This document shows positions 17,403-25,081 of a DNA stretch of 44,688 nt, piece after piece. The translations under genes were made by a program, and so were the position numbers. Source of the stretch: DAOUBF01 sp034432795 (GTDB lineage Bacteria > Chloroflexota > Anaerolineae > DSLN01); the NCBI GenBank assembly GCA_034432795.1, contig DAOUBF010000051.1, positions 1 to 44,688 of the forward strand, given 5' to 3'. Positions within the stretch are counted from its first letter, which is position 1, and each line of letters begins with the position of its first letter. The notes under the pieces were generated by a model, which worked only from the letters and a program-made list of their open reading frames with translations, did no database searches and had not been told where the DNA came from.

Positions 17403-18428
17403 GTGGGCGGATTTGTGAAAAGACCGCTGGGAACGCTCCTGAAGGCTGCGATCAGCGCGGCGCTGTTGTTCTGGCTTATCAGCCGGGCAGGGCCAAAAGA
17501 CATCTGGGACCACCTGGCCGGCGCGGGCCTGCCGCTGATCGGGCTGGCTTTCGCTGGCTTCTTGCTGGGTGTCGCCATCCGCGCCTACCGCTGGCGGGTG
17601 CTATTGGATGCCCTTCACCAGCCGGTGCCCATCACGCGGCTGGTTTACCTCTACCTGGTCGGCCTGTTTTTCAGCAACTTCCTGCCCACCGGCATGGGCG
17701 GTGATGTCGTCAAAGCCGCCGAACTGCGCCGCGACACGCGCACCACAACGGCGGTGAGCACGGTGGTGAGCGAGCGGCTCATGGGGCTGTTGGGCGCGGC
17801 GCTGTTGGCGTTGGTGGCCCTGCCCTTCAGCCCGAAGGCGATTATGGCCTCGTTGGGGGGCATCGCCCTGCTCACGGCGCTGGGCATCGCCCTGGTCACC
17901 TGGCTGCTGCTCCAGCCCGGCTGGCTGGCCTGGCTGGGGCGCAGGTGGCCCTGGCTTCAGCCCCTGACCGAGAGCCGCCCTGTCCGCGCCTTGCACGCTG
18001 AGTTCGCCGCGCAAGGGGGGCACGGCTTCATCCTGGCCCTGGCTATTTCGCTGCCCTTTGCCTTCTCCAACGTAGTTGTGTACTGGCTCATCGGCCAGGC
18101 GCTGGGTGTCTTTCTGCCTTTCAGCACCTTCCTGCTCGCCAGCCCGTTCATCTCGCTGGCCACGCTCCTGCCCTCCATTAACAGCTTCGGCGTGCGCGAA
18201 GGTGCCTATCAGGTGGTGTTCGTGCCGCTGGGCGTCAGCCCGGCGCAGGCCATCGCCATGTCGCTGGCCTATCAGGCGCTGCGGCTGGGCGCCGGTCTCC
18301 TGGGCGGTGGGCTGTATGTGATCGGGAGCCTGCGGCATATGTCCCTCACGACGGGGGGCGGAGGACGGACGAGTGAGGAGGGACAACGGAGGCGGGGCGG
18401 CCTGTGGTCTATAGTCCATCGTCTATGA
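17403..18428 (+). CDS. Lysylphosphatidylglycerol synthase/flippase-like membrane protein (UPF0104 family)
   Basis: The product has 341 residues with about eight hydrophobic helices. Typical family segments are an AYRWRVLLDAL motif after the second helix, FFSNFLPTGMGGDVVKAAEL (about 80-100) and a conserved PSINSFGVREGAYQVVF (about 258-274). Relatives are the transmembrane domain of MprF and YbhN; members flip or use lipid-linked substrates. The GTG at 17403 is used here; a second GTG at 17415 (giving MKRPLG) is equally plausible. The last 25 or so residues (from TTGGGGRTSEEG) are encoded by heptamer-type repeat DNA and look foreign to the family. The next gene follows after 10 bp. Confidence 0.8.
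   Translation: MGGFVKRPLGTLLKAAISAALLFWLISRAGPKDIWDHLAGAGLPLIGLAFAGFLLGVAIRAYRWRVLLDALHQPVPITRLVYLYLVGLFFSNFLPTGMGGDVVKAAELRRDTRTTTAVSTVVSERLMGLLGAALLALVALPFSPKAIMASLGGIALLTALGIALVTWLLLQPGWLAWLGRRWPWLQPLTESRPVRALHAEFAAQGGHGFILALAISLPFAFSNVVVYWLIGQALGVFLPFSTFLLASPFISLATLLPSINSFGVREGAYQVVFVPLGVSPAQAIAMSLAYQALRLGAGLLGGGLYVIGSLRHMSLTTGGGGRTSEEGQRRRGGLWSIVHRL
18355..18425. repeat. Family D heptamer-like repeat at the 3' end of the flippase-like gene
   Basis: Degenerate GACGGAC, GAGTGAG, GAGGGAC and AACGGAG units, then CTATAGTCCATCGTCTATG, are comparable to the GTCCATCGTC units at 33890-33960. It encodes the last residues of the flippase-like protein. Confidence 0.55.
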
Positions 18429-18438
18429 GAGGAGAGCG

Positions 18439-20127
18439 ATGACCCTGCCGCGCAAAGCCCTGATCATCGGCCTGGACGGGGCCACCTGGGACCTGCTTAT
18501 GCCCTGGGCGCAGGCGGGCCACCTGCCTACGCTGGCACGGCTGGTGCGTGAAGGCGCGCATGGCCCGCTGATGACCACAATCCCGCCGGTCTCGGCTTCG
18601 GCCTGGGTGTCGTTCGCCACCGGCGCCAACCCCGGCGTGCATGGCATCTTTGATTTCGTCTTCCCCAAGCCGGGCAGCACTGAGATCGGGGTGGTCAACG
18701 TCACCTTGCGCGGCGCTCCGCCCTTCTGGAGCTTCATTGAGGCAGCGGGTGGCCAGGTCGGGCTGGTCAGCGTGCCCATCACCTACCCGCCCCAGCCGAT
18801 CCGGGGCTTCACCGTGTGTGGCTTCCTCGTCCCCAACCAGGCCAGCCCGTACACCTATCCGCCGGAGTTAAAGGAGGAACTGCGCCGGGCGGTGGGGCCG
18901 TTCCCGCTGCACGAATTTGAGGGCAACCGCTCGCGCCATGTGGGGCGCTTCCTGGAGGACATGCTGCGCTTTGAACGCGGGCGCACTGAGGCCGTCTTGT
19001 ACCTCATGCGCCACAAGCCCTGGGACCTGTTCGCCTTCGTGTTCAAGACGACCGATACCGTCCAGCATGAGGTCTGGCACCTGCTTGACCCGACCCATCC
19101 GCGCCACGATGCGGCCCAGGCCGCCGAGTTCGGCCCGGCCATCCTGCGCTACTACCAGGAGATTGACGCGCTGGTGGCCCGAATCCTGGCCGAGGCCCCG
19201 CCGGAGACGTTCGTCGTGCTCATGTCCGATCATGGCGGGGGCGCGTTTCACAAGTTCTTCCACGTGAATAACTGGCTGGCCGCCCAGGGCCTGCTCCATT
19301 TCAAGCGCACACCCTGGAGCCTGGTCAAGCGGGCGCTCTTCCGCGCCGGGGTGACGCCGGTCAACGCGCTGCGCCTGGTCAACCTGTTGCGGCTGGGGCG
19401 GCTGCGCAAGAACGTCAAGCGTGGGCGGGGGCGAGGCCTGTTGCGGCGGCTGTTCCTGTCTTTTGACGATGTGGATTGGAAGCGGACGCGGGCCTTCGCC
19501 GTCGGTAATTTCGGCCAGATTTACATCAACGTGAAAGGCGAACGCCCGCAGGGCATTGTCGCGCCGGGCGAGGAGTACGAACGGTTGCGCGACCACATCA
19601 TTGCGGCGGCGCTGGCGCTGCGCGATCCGCAGACCGGCGAGGCGGTGATCCGCGCCGCCTACAAGCGCGAGGAGATCTATCATGGCCCGCGCCTGCGCCA
19701 GGCGCCCGACATCATCCTGCACACCGACCGAGCCAAATACGTCTCGTTTGGCCACGCCGATTTCGGCTCAAACCGGCTGATTGAGCCGAGCATCGGCCAG
19801 ACCGGCCATCACCAGATGGAGGGCATCGTCCTGTTGCACGGGCCGGGGATCGCCCCTGGTACTGTCCTTCAGGGCGCCAATATTATGGACATCGCGCCTA
19901 CCGTGCTCTACGCGCTGGATTTGCCCATTCCGGCCACGATGGACGGCAAGCCGCTCACGGCCGCCTTCACGCCGGCGTATCTGGCCGCCCATCCGGTGCA
20001 ACGCCTCCCCACGCCTCTCATGGAAAAGGGGGCGGGGGAAGGGGCCGCCGACGGTCGTGAGGACTATACCGCTGAAGAGCATGAGCAGGTGATGGATCGC
20101 CTGAGGGATTTGGGCTATGTGGCCTGA
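18439..20127 (+). CDS. Alkaline phosphatase superfamily protein (type I phosphodiesterase/nucleotide pyrophosphatase-like), copy 1
   Basis: The protein has 562 residues. The N-terminal metal-binding strand is IIGLDGATWDLLMPW (Asp about 13); the nucleophile region is PPVSASAWVSFATGANPGVHGIFDF (about 53-77); later metal ligands appear in VLMSDHGGG (about 256-264) and GQTGHHQMEGI (about 453-463). These are hallmarks of type I phosphodiesterases that act on phosphate esters, often of lipids or glycans. No signal peptide is evident, so it may be cytoplasmic. GAGAGGAGAG precedes the ATG. Its C-terminus overlaps the GT2 gene by 11 bp. A short region near residues 525-543 is encoded by family C-type DNA. 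A close relative lies at 21229-22857. Confidence 0.8.
   Translation: MTLPRKALIIGLDGATWDLLMPWAQAGHLPTLARLVREGAHGPLMTTIPPVSASAWVSFATGANPGVHGIFDFVFPKPGSTEIGVVNVTLRGAPPFWSFIEAAGGQVGLVSVPITYPPQPIRGFTVCGFLVPNQASPYTYPPELKEELRRAVGPFPLHEFEGNRSRHVGRFLEDMLRFERGRTEAVLYLMRHKPWDLFAFVFKTTDTVQHEVWHLLDPTHPRHDAAQAAEFGPAILRYYQEIDALVARILAEAPPETFVVLMSDHGGGAFHKFFHVNNWLAAQGLLHFKRTPWSLVKRALFRAGVTPVNALRLVNLLRLGRLRKNVKRGRGRGLLRRLFLSFDDVDWKRTRAFAVGNFGQIYINVKGERPQGIVAPGEEYERLRDHIIAAALALRDPQTGEAVIRAAYKREEIYHGPRLRQAPDIILHTDRAKYVSFGHADFGSNRLIEPSIGQTGHHQMEGIVLLHGPGIAPGTVLQGANIMDIAPTVLYALDLPIPATMDGKPLTAAFTPAYLAAHPVQRLPTPLMEKGAGEGAADGREDYTAEEHEQVMDRLRDLGYVA
20010..20066. repeat. Family C-type repeat within the first phosphatase-like gene
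   Basis: CCTCCCCACGCCTCTCATGG followed by AAAAGGGGGCGGGGGAAGGGG matches the C-run/G-run pattern of intergenic family C elements. It encodes the TPLMEKGAGEGAA region, which the paralogue at 21229-22857 lacks; both proteins resume similarity at the shared TAEE...LRxLGY ending. Confidence 0.6.
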
Positions 20128-21232
20128 AGATGTGGGGGCATCGCCGGTGGATGCCCGACCGTATCTCTCCGTCATCCTGCCGGTCTACAATGAGGCCGGG
20201 GCACTGCCGGGGTTGTTTGAGGAGCTTGTCCCCGTGCTGCGTGGCTTAGGCGTCTCCTACGAGGTGCTGGCGGTGGACGACGGCAGCCAGGATGAAAGCG
20301 TCGCGGTGCTGCGGCGCCTGCAGCGGGAGGAGCCCAACCTGATCATTGTGCGGCTGCGGCGCAACTTCGGCCAGACAGCGGCCTTCTCCGCCGGGTTTGA
20401 CCTGGCGCGGGGGCAGGTCATCGTCACGCTGGATGCCGATGGTCAGAACGACCCCGCCGACATCCCCCGCCTGCTGGCGCGTATTGAGGAGGGCTATGAC
20501 ATCGCCAGCGGTTGGCGTATCCATCGGAAAGACAGGTTCTTCACGCGCCGCCTGCCCTCCATCCTGGCCAACCGGCTGATCGCCCAGGTCACCGATGTGC
20601 GCCTGCACGACTACGGCTGCTCGCTCAAAGCCTATCGCGCCGAGGTGGTGAAGAGCATCCACCTGTATGGCGAGTTGCACCGCTTCATCCCGGCGCTGGC
20701 GAGTTGGATGGGCGTGCGCATCGCCGAAGTGCCGGTCAACCACCGGCCACGCCAGCACGGCAGGTCAAAGTATGGCTTATCGCGCACGCTGAAGGTGCTC
20801 CTGGACCTGGTGACGGTGAGCTTCCTGCTCAATTATGCCGCCCGCCCCATGCAACTGTTCGGCGGCCTGGGGCTATTGGCTTCCCTGGCAGGGTTGGGCA
20901 TCGCGGCCTATCTGTCTATCCTGAAGCTGGTCTTCCACGAGAGCATCGGTAACCGGCCGCTCTTGCTCCTCGGCATCCTGCTCGTCGTTGTCGGCGTGCA
21001 GCTTATCACGATGGGCCTGCTGGGCGAACTGATCATCCGCACCTATCACGAGAGCCAGGGCAAGCCGATCTACGCCATCCGTGCGATTGAAACCGCCGAA
21101 GCTAACCCACCGGCTGGGTTCCCTGAGAAGGAAGGGGTCAGGGGAGAGGTCAAACTCCCCTCCCCGCTCTATCCTCCCCGCACGCGGGGGGAAGGGGGCA
21201 GGGCAGGGGCTGGAGGAGGGGGCCTGGCGTGA
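20117..21232 (+). CDS. Glycosyltransferase family 2, dolichol/undecaprenyl-phosphate sugar synthase type
   Basis: The product has 371 residues. The GT-A domain begins YLSVILPVYNEAGALPGLF (about 16-34), with nucleotide-sugar Asp residues in AVDDGS (52-57), metal-binding DAD in VTLDADGQNDPADIP (106-117) and the acceptor-region segment LHDYGCSLKAYR. Two C-terminal membrane helices follow (about 245-265 and 280-305), as in ArnC/GtrB/DPM1-like enzymes that make polyprenyl-phosphate sugars. Such a product is the donor expected by the DUF2723 enzyme at 14465-17329. It overlaps the preceding gene by 11 bp and the next by 4 bp (GTGA). The tail after about residue 330 is Gly/Pro/Arg-rich and encoded by family C DNA. 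Confidence 0.88.
   Translation: MWPEDVGASPVDARPYLSVILPVYNEAGALPGLFEELVPVLRGLGVSYEVLAVDDGSQDESVAVLRRLQREEPNLIIVRLRRNFGQTAAFSAGFDLARGQVIVTLDADGQNDPADIPRLLARIEEGYDIASGWRIHRKDRFFTRRLPSILANRLIAQVTDVRLHDYGCSLKAYRAEVVKSIHLYGELHRFIPALASWMGVRIAEVPVNHRPRQHGRSKYGLSRTLKVLLDLVTVSFLLNYAARPMQLFGGLGLLASLAGLGIAAYLSILKLVFHESIGNRPLLLLGILLVVVGVQLITMGLLGELIIRTYHESQGKPIYAIRAIETAEANPPAGFPEKEGVRGEVKLPSPLYPPRTRGEGGRAGAGGGGLA
21127..21221. repeat. Family C repeat encoding the tail of the GT2 glycosyltransferase
   Basis: GAAGGAAGGGGTCAGGGGAG, then CTCCCCTCCCCGCTC, TCCTCCCCGCACGCGGGG and GGAAGGGGGCAGGGG form C-run/G-run hairpins as in the intergenic copies. The reading frame continues through them to a GTGA overlap with the next gene. 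Confidence 0.7.
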
Positions 21233-22857
21233 CCCGCCGCGTGTTCGTCCTGGGCCTGGATGGGGCCACGTTTGACCTGATCAAGCCCTGGGCGCAGGCC
21301 GGCTACCTGCCCACGCTGGCCCGCCTGCTCGCCGAAGGCGCGCATGGCCCGCTGGAGTCCACCCTGCCGCCGGTGACCTCGCCTGCCTGGCCCTCGTTTA
21401 TGACGGGGGTGAACCCCGGCAAGCACGGCGTGTTTGACTTCATCCAGGCCCGGCAGGGCAGCTTCAACCTGGTGAACTACACCTCCATCCGCAGCCCCAC
21501 GCTGTGGGAATTGCTCTCCGCCGACGGCAAGCGCATCGGCGTGCTCAACGTGCCGGTGACTTACCCGCCGCCGCGTGTGAATGGCTTCCTGGTCGCCGGG
21601 CTGCTCGCGCCCCCGCGCAACGAGATCGCCTATCCGCCTGGCTTCCTGGCCCGCTATGAGAGGGAACTCGGTCTCTACCGCATCACGCCCAATGTGCAGT
21701 ACAAGCCGGGCAATGAGGATGCCTTTATCGCTGACCTGCACAACCTGATGGAGCGGCAGACGCGCTACGCACTGCGGCTGATGCAGGATGAGCCTTGGGA
21801 CTTCTTTATGGTGCACTTCCTGGCGCTGGATGTGGCCCAACACGCGCTGTGGGCGGCGATGGACGAGACCCACCCGCGCCACGACCCGGCCAGCCCCTAC
21901 AAAACCGCCATCCGCGACCTGTACCGCCGCGCCGATGAGGCCCTGGCACAATTCCTGAACCACCTGGATGGGGAGACCATCGTGCTGATCATGTCCGATC
22001 ACGGCTTCGGCCCGCTGCACCGCGTGGTCAACCTGAATAACCTGTTGCTCCGGGCCGGGCTGTTGCGCCTGAAGCCGAATGCCTGGGTGCGGCTGAAGGC
22101 GGGCTTGTTCCGGCGGGGGCTGACGCCGGTGGCGGCCTACGATCTTTTGAAGCGACTGGGGCTGCAGAACCTCGTCTGGCGCGTCTCCAAGCAGACCCGC
22201 GATAAGTGGGTGGACCGCTTCCTCTCGTTTGAGGATGTGGACTGGTCGCGCACGCTGGCCTATGCGATGGGCCACGTCGGCCAGATTTACATCAACCGGA
22301 AAGGCCGGGAGCCACAGGGCATCGTGGAGCCGCATCAGGTGGAGGAGGTGCGGCGGCGCGTTATTGCGGCGCTGGAGACGCTGCGCGACCCGCAGACCGG
22401 GCGCCCGCTTTTGGAGCGCGTGATCCCCGGCGAGGAGGCGGCGCAAGGCCCGTATGCCCATCTCGGCCCGGACCTGCACGTCGTCCTGGATGGCTACCGC
22501 TGTATTGCCTTCCCGCTCTTCGCTATGGACGGCAAGATCATCACGCAGCAGATTCGCGGCGATTCGGGCTGCCACCGTCGGGAGGGCATCTTCCTGGCCT
22601 GGGGGCCAGGCGTGCGACCGGGGGTTGCGCTGCGGGGGGCGCGCATCGTGGACCTGGCGCCGACGATCCTGTGGCTGATGGGCCTGCCTGTGCCCGATCA
22701 CATGGATGGCCGCCCTCTGGTAGAGGCCTTCGCTGAAGCGCGGGCGGTGAACTGGTCTCTATCTTCCGATGCCCGGCTGGGGGAGATGAGCCATCTGACT
22801 GCGGAGGAAGAGGCCGAGGTGGAAGCGCGATTGCGCAGTCTGGGATATTTGGGATAA
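21229..22857 (+). CDS. Alkaline phosphatase superfamily protein (type I phosphodiesterase-like), copy 2
   Basis: The protein has 542 residues and is a clear paralogue of the gene at 18439-20127. It shares VLGLDGATFDLIKPWAQAGY (about 5-24), PPVTSPAWPSFMTGVNPGKH (nucleophile region), IVLIMSDHGFGPLHR, a central VDRFLSFEDVDWSRT matching the FLSFDDVDWKRT of copy 1, and SGCHRREGIFLAWGPGV. Metal ligands therefore appear complete. It starts with GTG overlapping the GT2 stop codon (GTGA, 21229-21232). The GT2 gene flanked by two such enzymes suggests that all three act on one lipid-linked or phosphate-containing surface molecule (inference). Confidence 0.8.
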   Translation: MTRRVFVLGLDGATFDLIKPWAQAGYLPTLARLLAEGAHGPLESTLPPVTSPAWPSFMTGVNPGKHGVFDFIQARQGSFNLVNYTSIRSPTLWELLSADGKRIGVLNVPVTYPPPRVNGFLVAGLLAPPRNEIAYPPGFLARYERELGLYRITPNVQYKPGNEDAFIADLHNLMERQTRYALRLMQDEPWDFFMVHFLALDVAQHALWAAMDETHPRHDPASPYKTAIRDLYRRADEALAQFLNHLDGETIVLIMSDHGFGPLHRVVNLNNLLLRAGLLRLKPNAWVRLKAGLFRRGLTPVAAYDLLKRLGLQNLVWRVSKQTRDKWVDRFLSFEDVDWSRTLAYAMGHVGQIYINRKGREPQGIVEPHQVEEVRRRVIAALETLRDPQTGRPLLERVIPGEEAAQGPYAHLGPDLHVVLDGYRCIAFPLFAMDGKIITQQIRGDSGCHRREGIFLAWGPGVRPGVALRGARIVDLAPTILWLMGLPVPDHMDGRPLVEAFAEARAVNWSLSSDARLGEMSHLTAEEEAEVEARLRSLGYLG

Positions 22858-22894
22858 GGGACTTAACACATAATCTAGGGGGTTCAGGAAACCG

Positions 22895-24058
22895 GTGTTG
22901 CCTCCAAAGATCGTTGCCACAGCCTCTGAATTGGAGGCGCTGGTAGATCGCCTGCGCCGCGAGCCGCAGATCGCCGTAGATACGGAATCTAACAGTCTAT
23001 ACGTTTACTACGAGCGTGTCTGCCTGATCCAGGTGTCCACGCGCCAGGAGGACTTCATTATTGACCCGCTGGCGCTGGCCAATTCCGCCAGGCCGCCGGA
23101 GCAGGCCCTGGCGCCCTTGGGCGCGGTCATGGCGGACCCGGCGGTGGAGAAGGTATTTCACGCCGCCGAATATGACCTGTTGGGCCTGAAGCGCGACTTT
23201 AACTTTGAGGTGGTCAACCTGTTTGACACGATGGTGGCTGCGCGCATCCTGGGCTGGCCGCAGTTCGGCCTAAGCCCCATCCTGGAGAAGCATTTCGGGG
23301 TGCGGCTGGATAAGCGTTGGCAGCGCGCCGATTGGGGGCGCCGCCCGCTTTCGCCGGAGCAACTCGCCTATGCCCGGCTGGACACGCATTACCTGCTGCC
23401 CCTGCGCGACATCCTGGTCCGTGAACTGGCGGCGGCAGGCCGGCTGGAGGAGGCCCGCGAGGAGTTCGCCCGGCTCGCCGCCATCGCCCCGGCGCTGGAG
23501 CGCAATCAGACGTTTGACCCGGAGGGCTTCTGGCGTATTCCCGGCGCGCAGAAGTTGAGCGGGCGCGAACTGGCCGTCTTACGCGAACTTTATCTTTTCC
23601 GCGAGGCCCAGGCCCAGGCCCAGAACCGGCCACCGTTCAAGGTGCTCGGCGACCAGTCGCTGATCCGACTGGCGAAGGCGCAACCGCGCCGCCCCGACGC
23701 GCTGGGGAGGGAAGGGGACCTGTCCCCTTACCAGGTGCGGCGCTATGGGCGGGGGCTGTTGGAGGCCATTGCGCGGGGGCTGAGTGCGCCGATCCCCCAG
23801 CCGCCGCGCCGCAATGAGCCTATAGACGACGCAGTCCTGGCGCGCTACGACGCGCTACGCGAATGGCGCAAGCGCCGCGCTCAGGAGCGCGGGGTGGAAT
23901 CCGATGTGATCCTCCCCCGCGAGGCGCTGTGGACCCTGGCCCGCCGGGCGCCCTCTTCCCTGGAGGAACTGGCGGCCATTGAGGAGTTGGGCCCCTGGCG
24001 GCGCGAGCAGTATGGGGAAGAGATTCTGGCCGTGTTGCGCCAGGTGGAGCGACGATGA
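22895..24058 (+). CDS. rnd: Ribonuclease D (3'-5' exoribonuclease)
   Basis: The product has 387 residues. The DEDD exonuclease domain has motif I IAVDTESNS (D29, E31), motif II HAAEYDLLGLKRDF (D94) and motif III LAYARLDTHYLLPL (Y159, D163), the DEDDy pattern. C-terminal HRDC-type helical segments follow (about 215-300 and 305-385), matching the usual RNase D layout and length. It trims the 3' ends of tRNA and other structured RNAs. The start is GTG at 22895 with AGGAA upstream. A palindrome AAGGGGAC/GTCCCCTT (23712-23729) lies in the coding region between the HRDC segments. Confidence 0.9.
   Translation: MLPPKIVATASELEALVDRLRREPQIAVDTESNSLYVYYERVCLIQVSTRQEDFIIDPLALANSARPPEQALAPLGAVMADPAVEKVFHAAEYDLLGLKRDFNFEVVNLFDTMVAARILGWPQFGLSPILEKHFGVRLDKRWQRADWGRRPLSPEQLAYARLDTHYLLPLRDILVRELAAAGRLEEAREEFARLAAIAPALERNQTFDPEGFWRIPGAQKLSGRELAVLRELYLFREAQAQAQNRPPFKVLGDQSLIRLAKAQPRRPDALGREGDLSPYQVRRYGRGLLEAIARGLSAPIPQPPRRNEPIDDAVLARYDALREWRKRRAQERGVESDVILPREALWTLARRAPSSLEELAAIEELGPWRREQYGEEILAVLRQVERR
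23712..23729. repeat. 8-bp-arm palindrome inside rnd
   Basis: AAGGGGAC (23712-23719) and GTCCCCTT (23722-23729) are separated by CT. It encodes the GDLSPY segment between HRDC regions. It resembles the hairpin repeats elsewhere in the window but could be chance. Confidence 0.4.
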
Positions 24059-24091
24059 CCCAGGGCAATTATCAGATGAAGGAGTACACGG

Positions 24092-24760
24092 ATGGCTGCA
24101 GAACAGAAGACGATTGCACAACTCCTGCGGTGTTCAGAGGAGCAGGCTGCCGCGTTTGCGCGGCGGGTTCAAGACCTGGTGGGTGCGCCAGTGTCGGCTG
24201 AACTGATCGCGGCGGCGATGCAAAGGGTCAAGGCCAAAGATATCGCCTCGCCGCAACGGGTGGCCGAGTATATCAGCCAGGAGATGGAGCGCCGGGCCAA
24301 AGGGATCACCACAACCAGGCGCAGCACGCAGGCCCAGGCGACATCGGCTGAGGGCACGGCGAAGAAACCCAGGCGCACCAAAGCCCCCCATCCGGCCGAG
24401 GGGACCCCTGCGAGGGGAACCGGGCTGAAGCCCGGTACTGGGGAGCCCAGTACTGGGGCGGCGCGTGAGCGTAGCGAGCAACTGGAGCGGGCACGGCAGC
24501 GCAGCGTCATGGCGCAACTTGACCGCCTGTTGGAGGAGAACTGGGTCTGGGCCTCGGCCCAAAAGTACGAGGTGCCGCCCAAGCGCTGGGCGGCGGATGA
24601 GTTCGTGCGCGAGGTCCGTCGCGCTGTGTTCACAGACAAATCCCCTCTTCCCAAGATCCTCAGGATCGCCCGCAGCTTGCACGCGGACAAATGGATTCTC
24701 ACGCCCGGTGCTGTTGCCGATGTCATCCTGAGGGAGATCGCGGAGAAGGAGGGGGAGTAG
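24092..24760 (+). CDS. Uncharacterised protein with N- and C-terminal helical domains
   Basis: The product has 222 residues and no family is recognised. An N-terminal alpha-helical part (1-70, IAQLLRCSEEQAAAFARRVQ) is followed by a basic, Thr/Pro/Gly-rich linker (about 75-130) and a C-terminal helical domain (about 135-222, including LLEENWVWASAQKYEVPPKRW). No signal peptide or membrane segment is seen. The linker contains GTGLKPGTGEPSTG, encoded by a hairpin-rich repeat (24395-24465). The gene follows rnd by 33 bp with AAGGAG near the ATG, so co-transcription is likely. A nucleic-acid-associated role is conceivable from the basic linker, but this is only a guess. Confidence 0.65.
   Translation: MAAEQKTIAQLLRCSEEQAAAFARRVQDLVGAPVSAELIAAAMQRVKAKDIASPQRVAEYISQEMERRAKGITTTRRSTQAQATSAEGTAKKPRRTKAPHPAEGTPARGTGLKPGTGEPSTGAARERSEQLERARQRSVMAQLDRLLEENWVWASAQKYEVPPKRWAADEFVREVRRAVFTDKSPLPKILRIARSLHADKWILTPGAVADVILREIAEKEGE
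24395..24465. repeat. Hairpin-type repeat encoding a linker
   Basis: Symmetric pieces GGGACCCCTGCGAGGGGAACC, CCGGGCTGAAGCCCGG and TACTGGGGAGCCCAGTACTGGG occur in a row. The reading frame passes through all of them and they encode the low-complexity linker of the uncharacterised protein. Confidence 0.65.
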
Positions 24761-25052
24761 AGCGGCAGGTATGGAAACCTGCCCTACACCTGGGCTATCT
24801 GGACGGGGGACGGAGGACGGAAGACGGATGAGCAAAGAGGAGGAGTAGAGCGGCAGGTATAGAAACCTGCCCTACACCGGGGAGGGAAACCCGGCCTACG
24901 GCTGAGCCTGTAGGCTGAGCCTGTAGCCTGTAGGGCGGCTTTCTATAGCCGCCGAAAGGCTTTCCATAGCCGCCAAAGAGGGGCGCAGGCCCCCCACACA
25001 CGGGAGGGATCACCCCCCCGTCTTCCCCCTTATCAGGGGGGAGGGGGGATGG
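24761..25052. repeat. Gene-free block of nested repeats (families B, C, D)
   Basis: In order: B hairpin GGCAGGT-ATGGAA-ACCTGCC (24764-24783); heptamers GACGGGG, GACGGAG, GACGGAA, GACGGAT (about 24805-24832); B hairpin GGCAGGT-ATAGAA-ACCTGCC (24852-24871); a 13-bp tandem GGCTGAGCCTGTA (24900-24912, 24913-24925); B hairpin GGCGGCT-TTCTAT-AGCCGCC (24934-24953) with a half copy after it; then a family C core (24985-25052). No gene, tRNA or clear promoter is seen in this roughly 320-bp gap. Confidence 0.85.
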
Positions 25053-25081
25053 TGCATAGGGTTGTGAGGGTGCAGGGTGTG

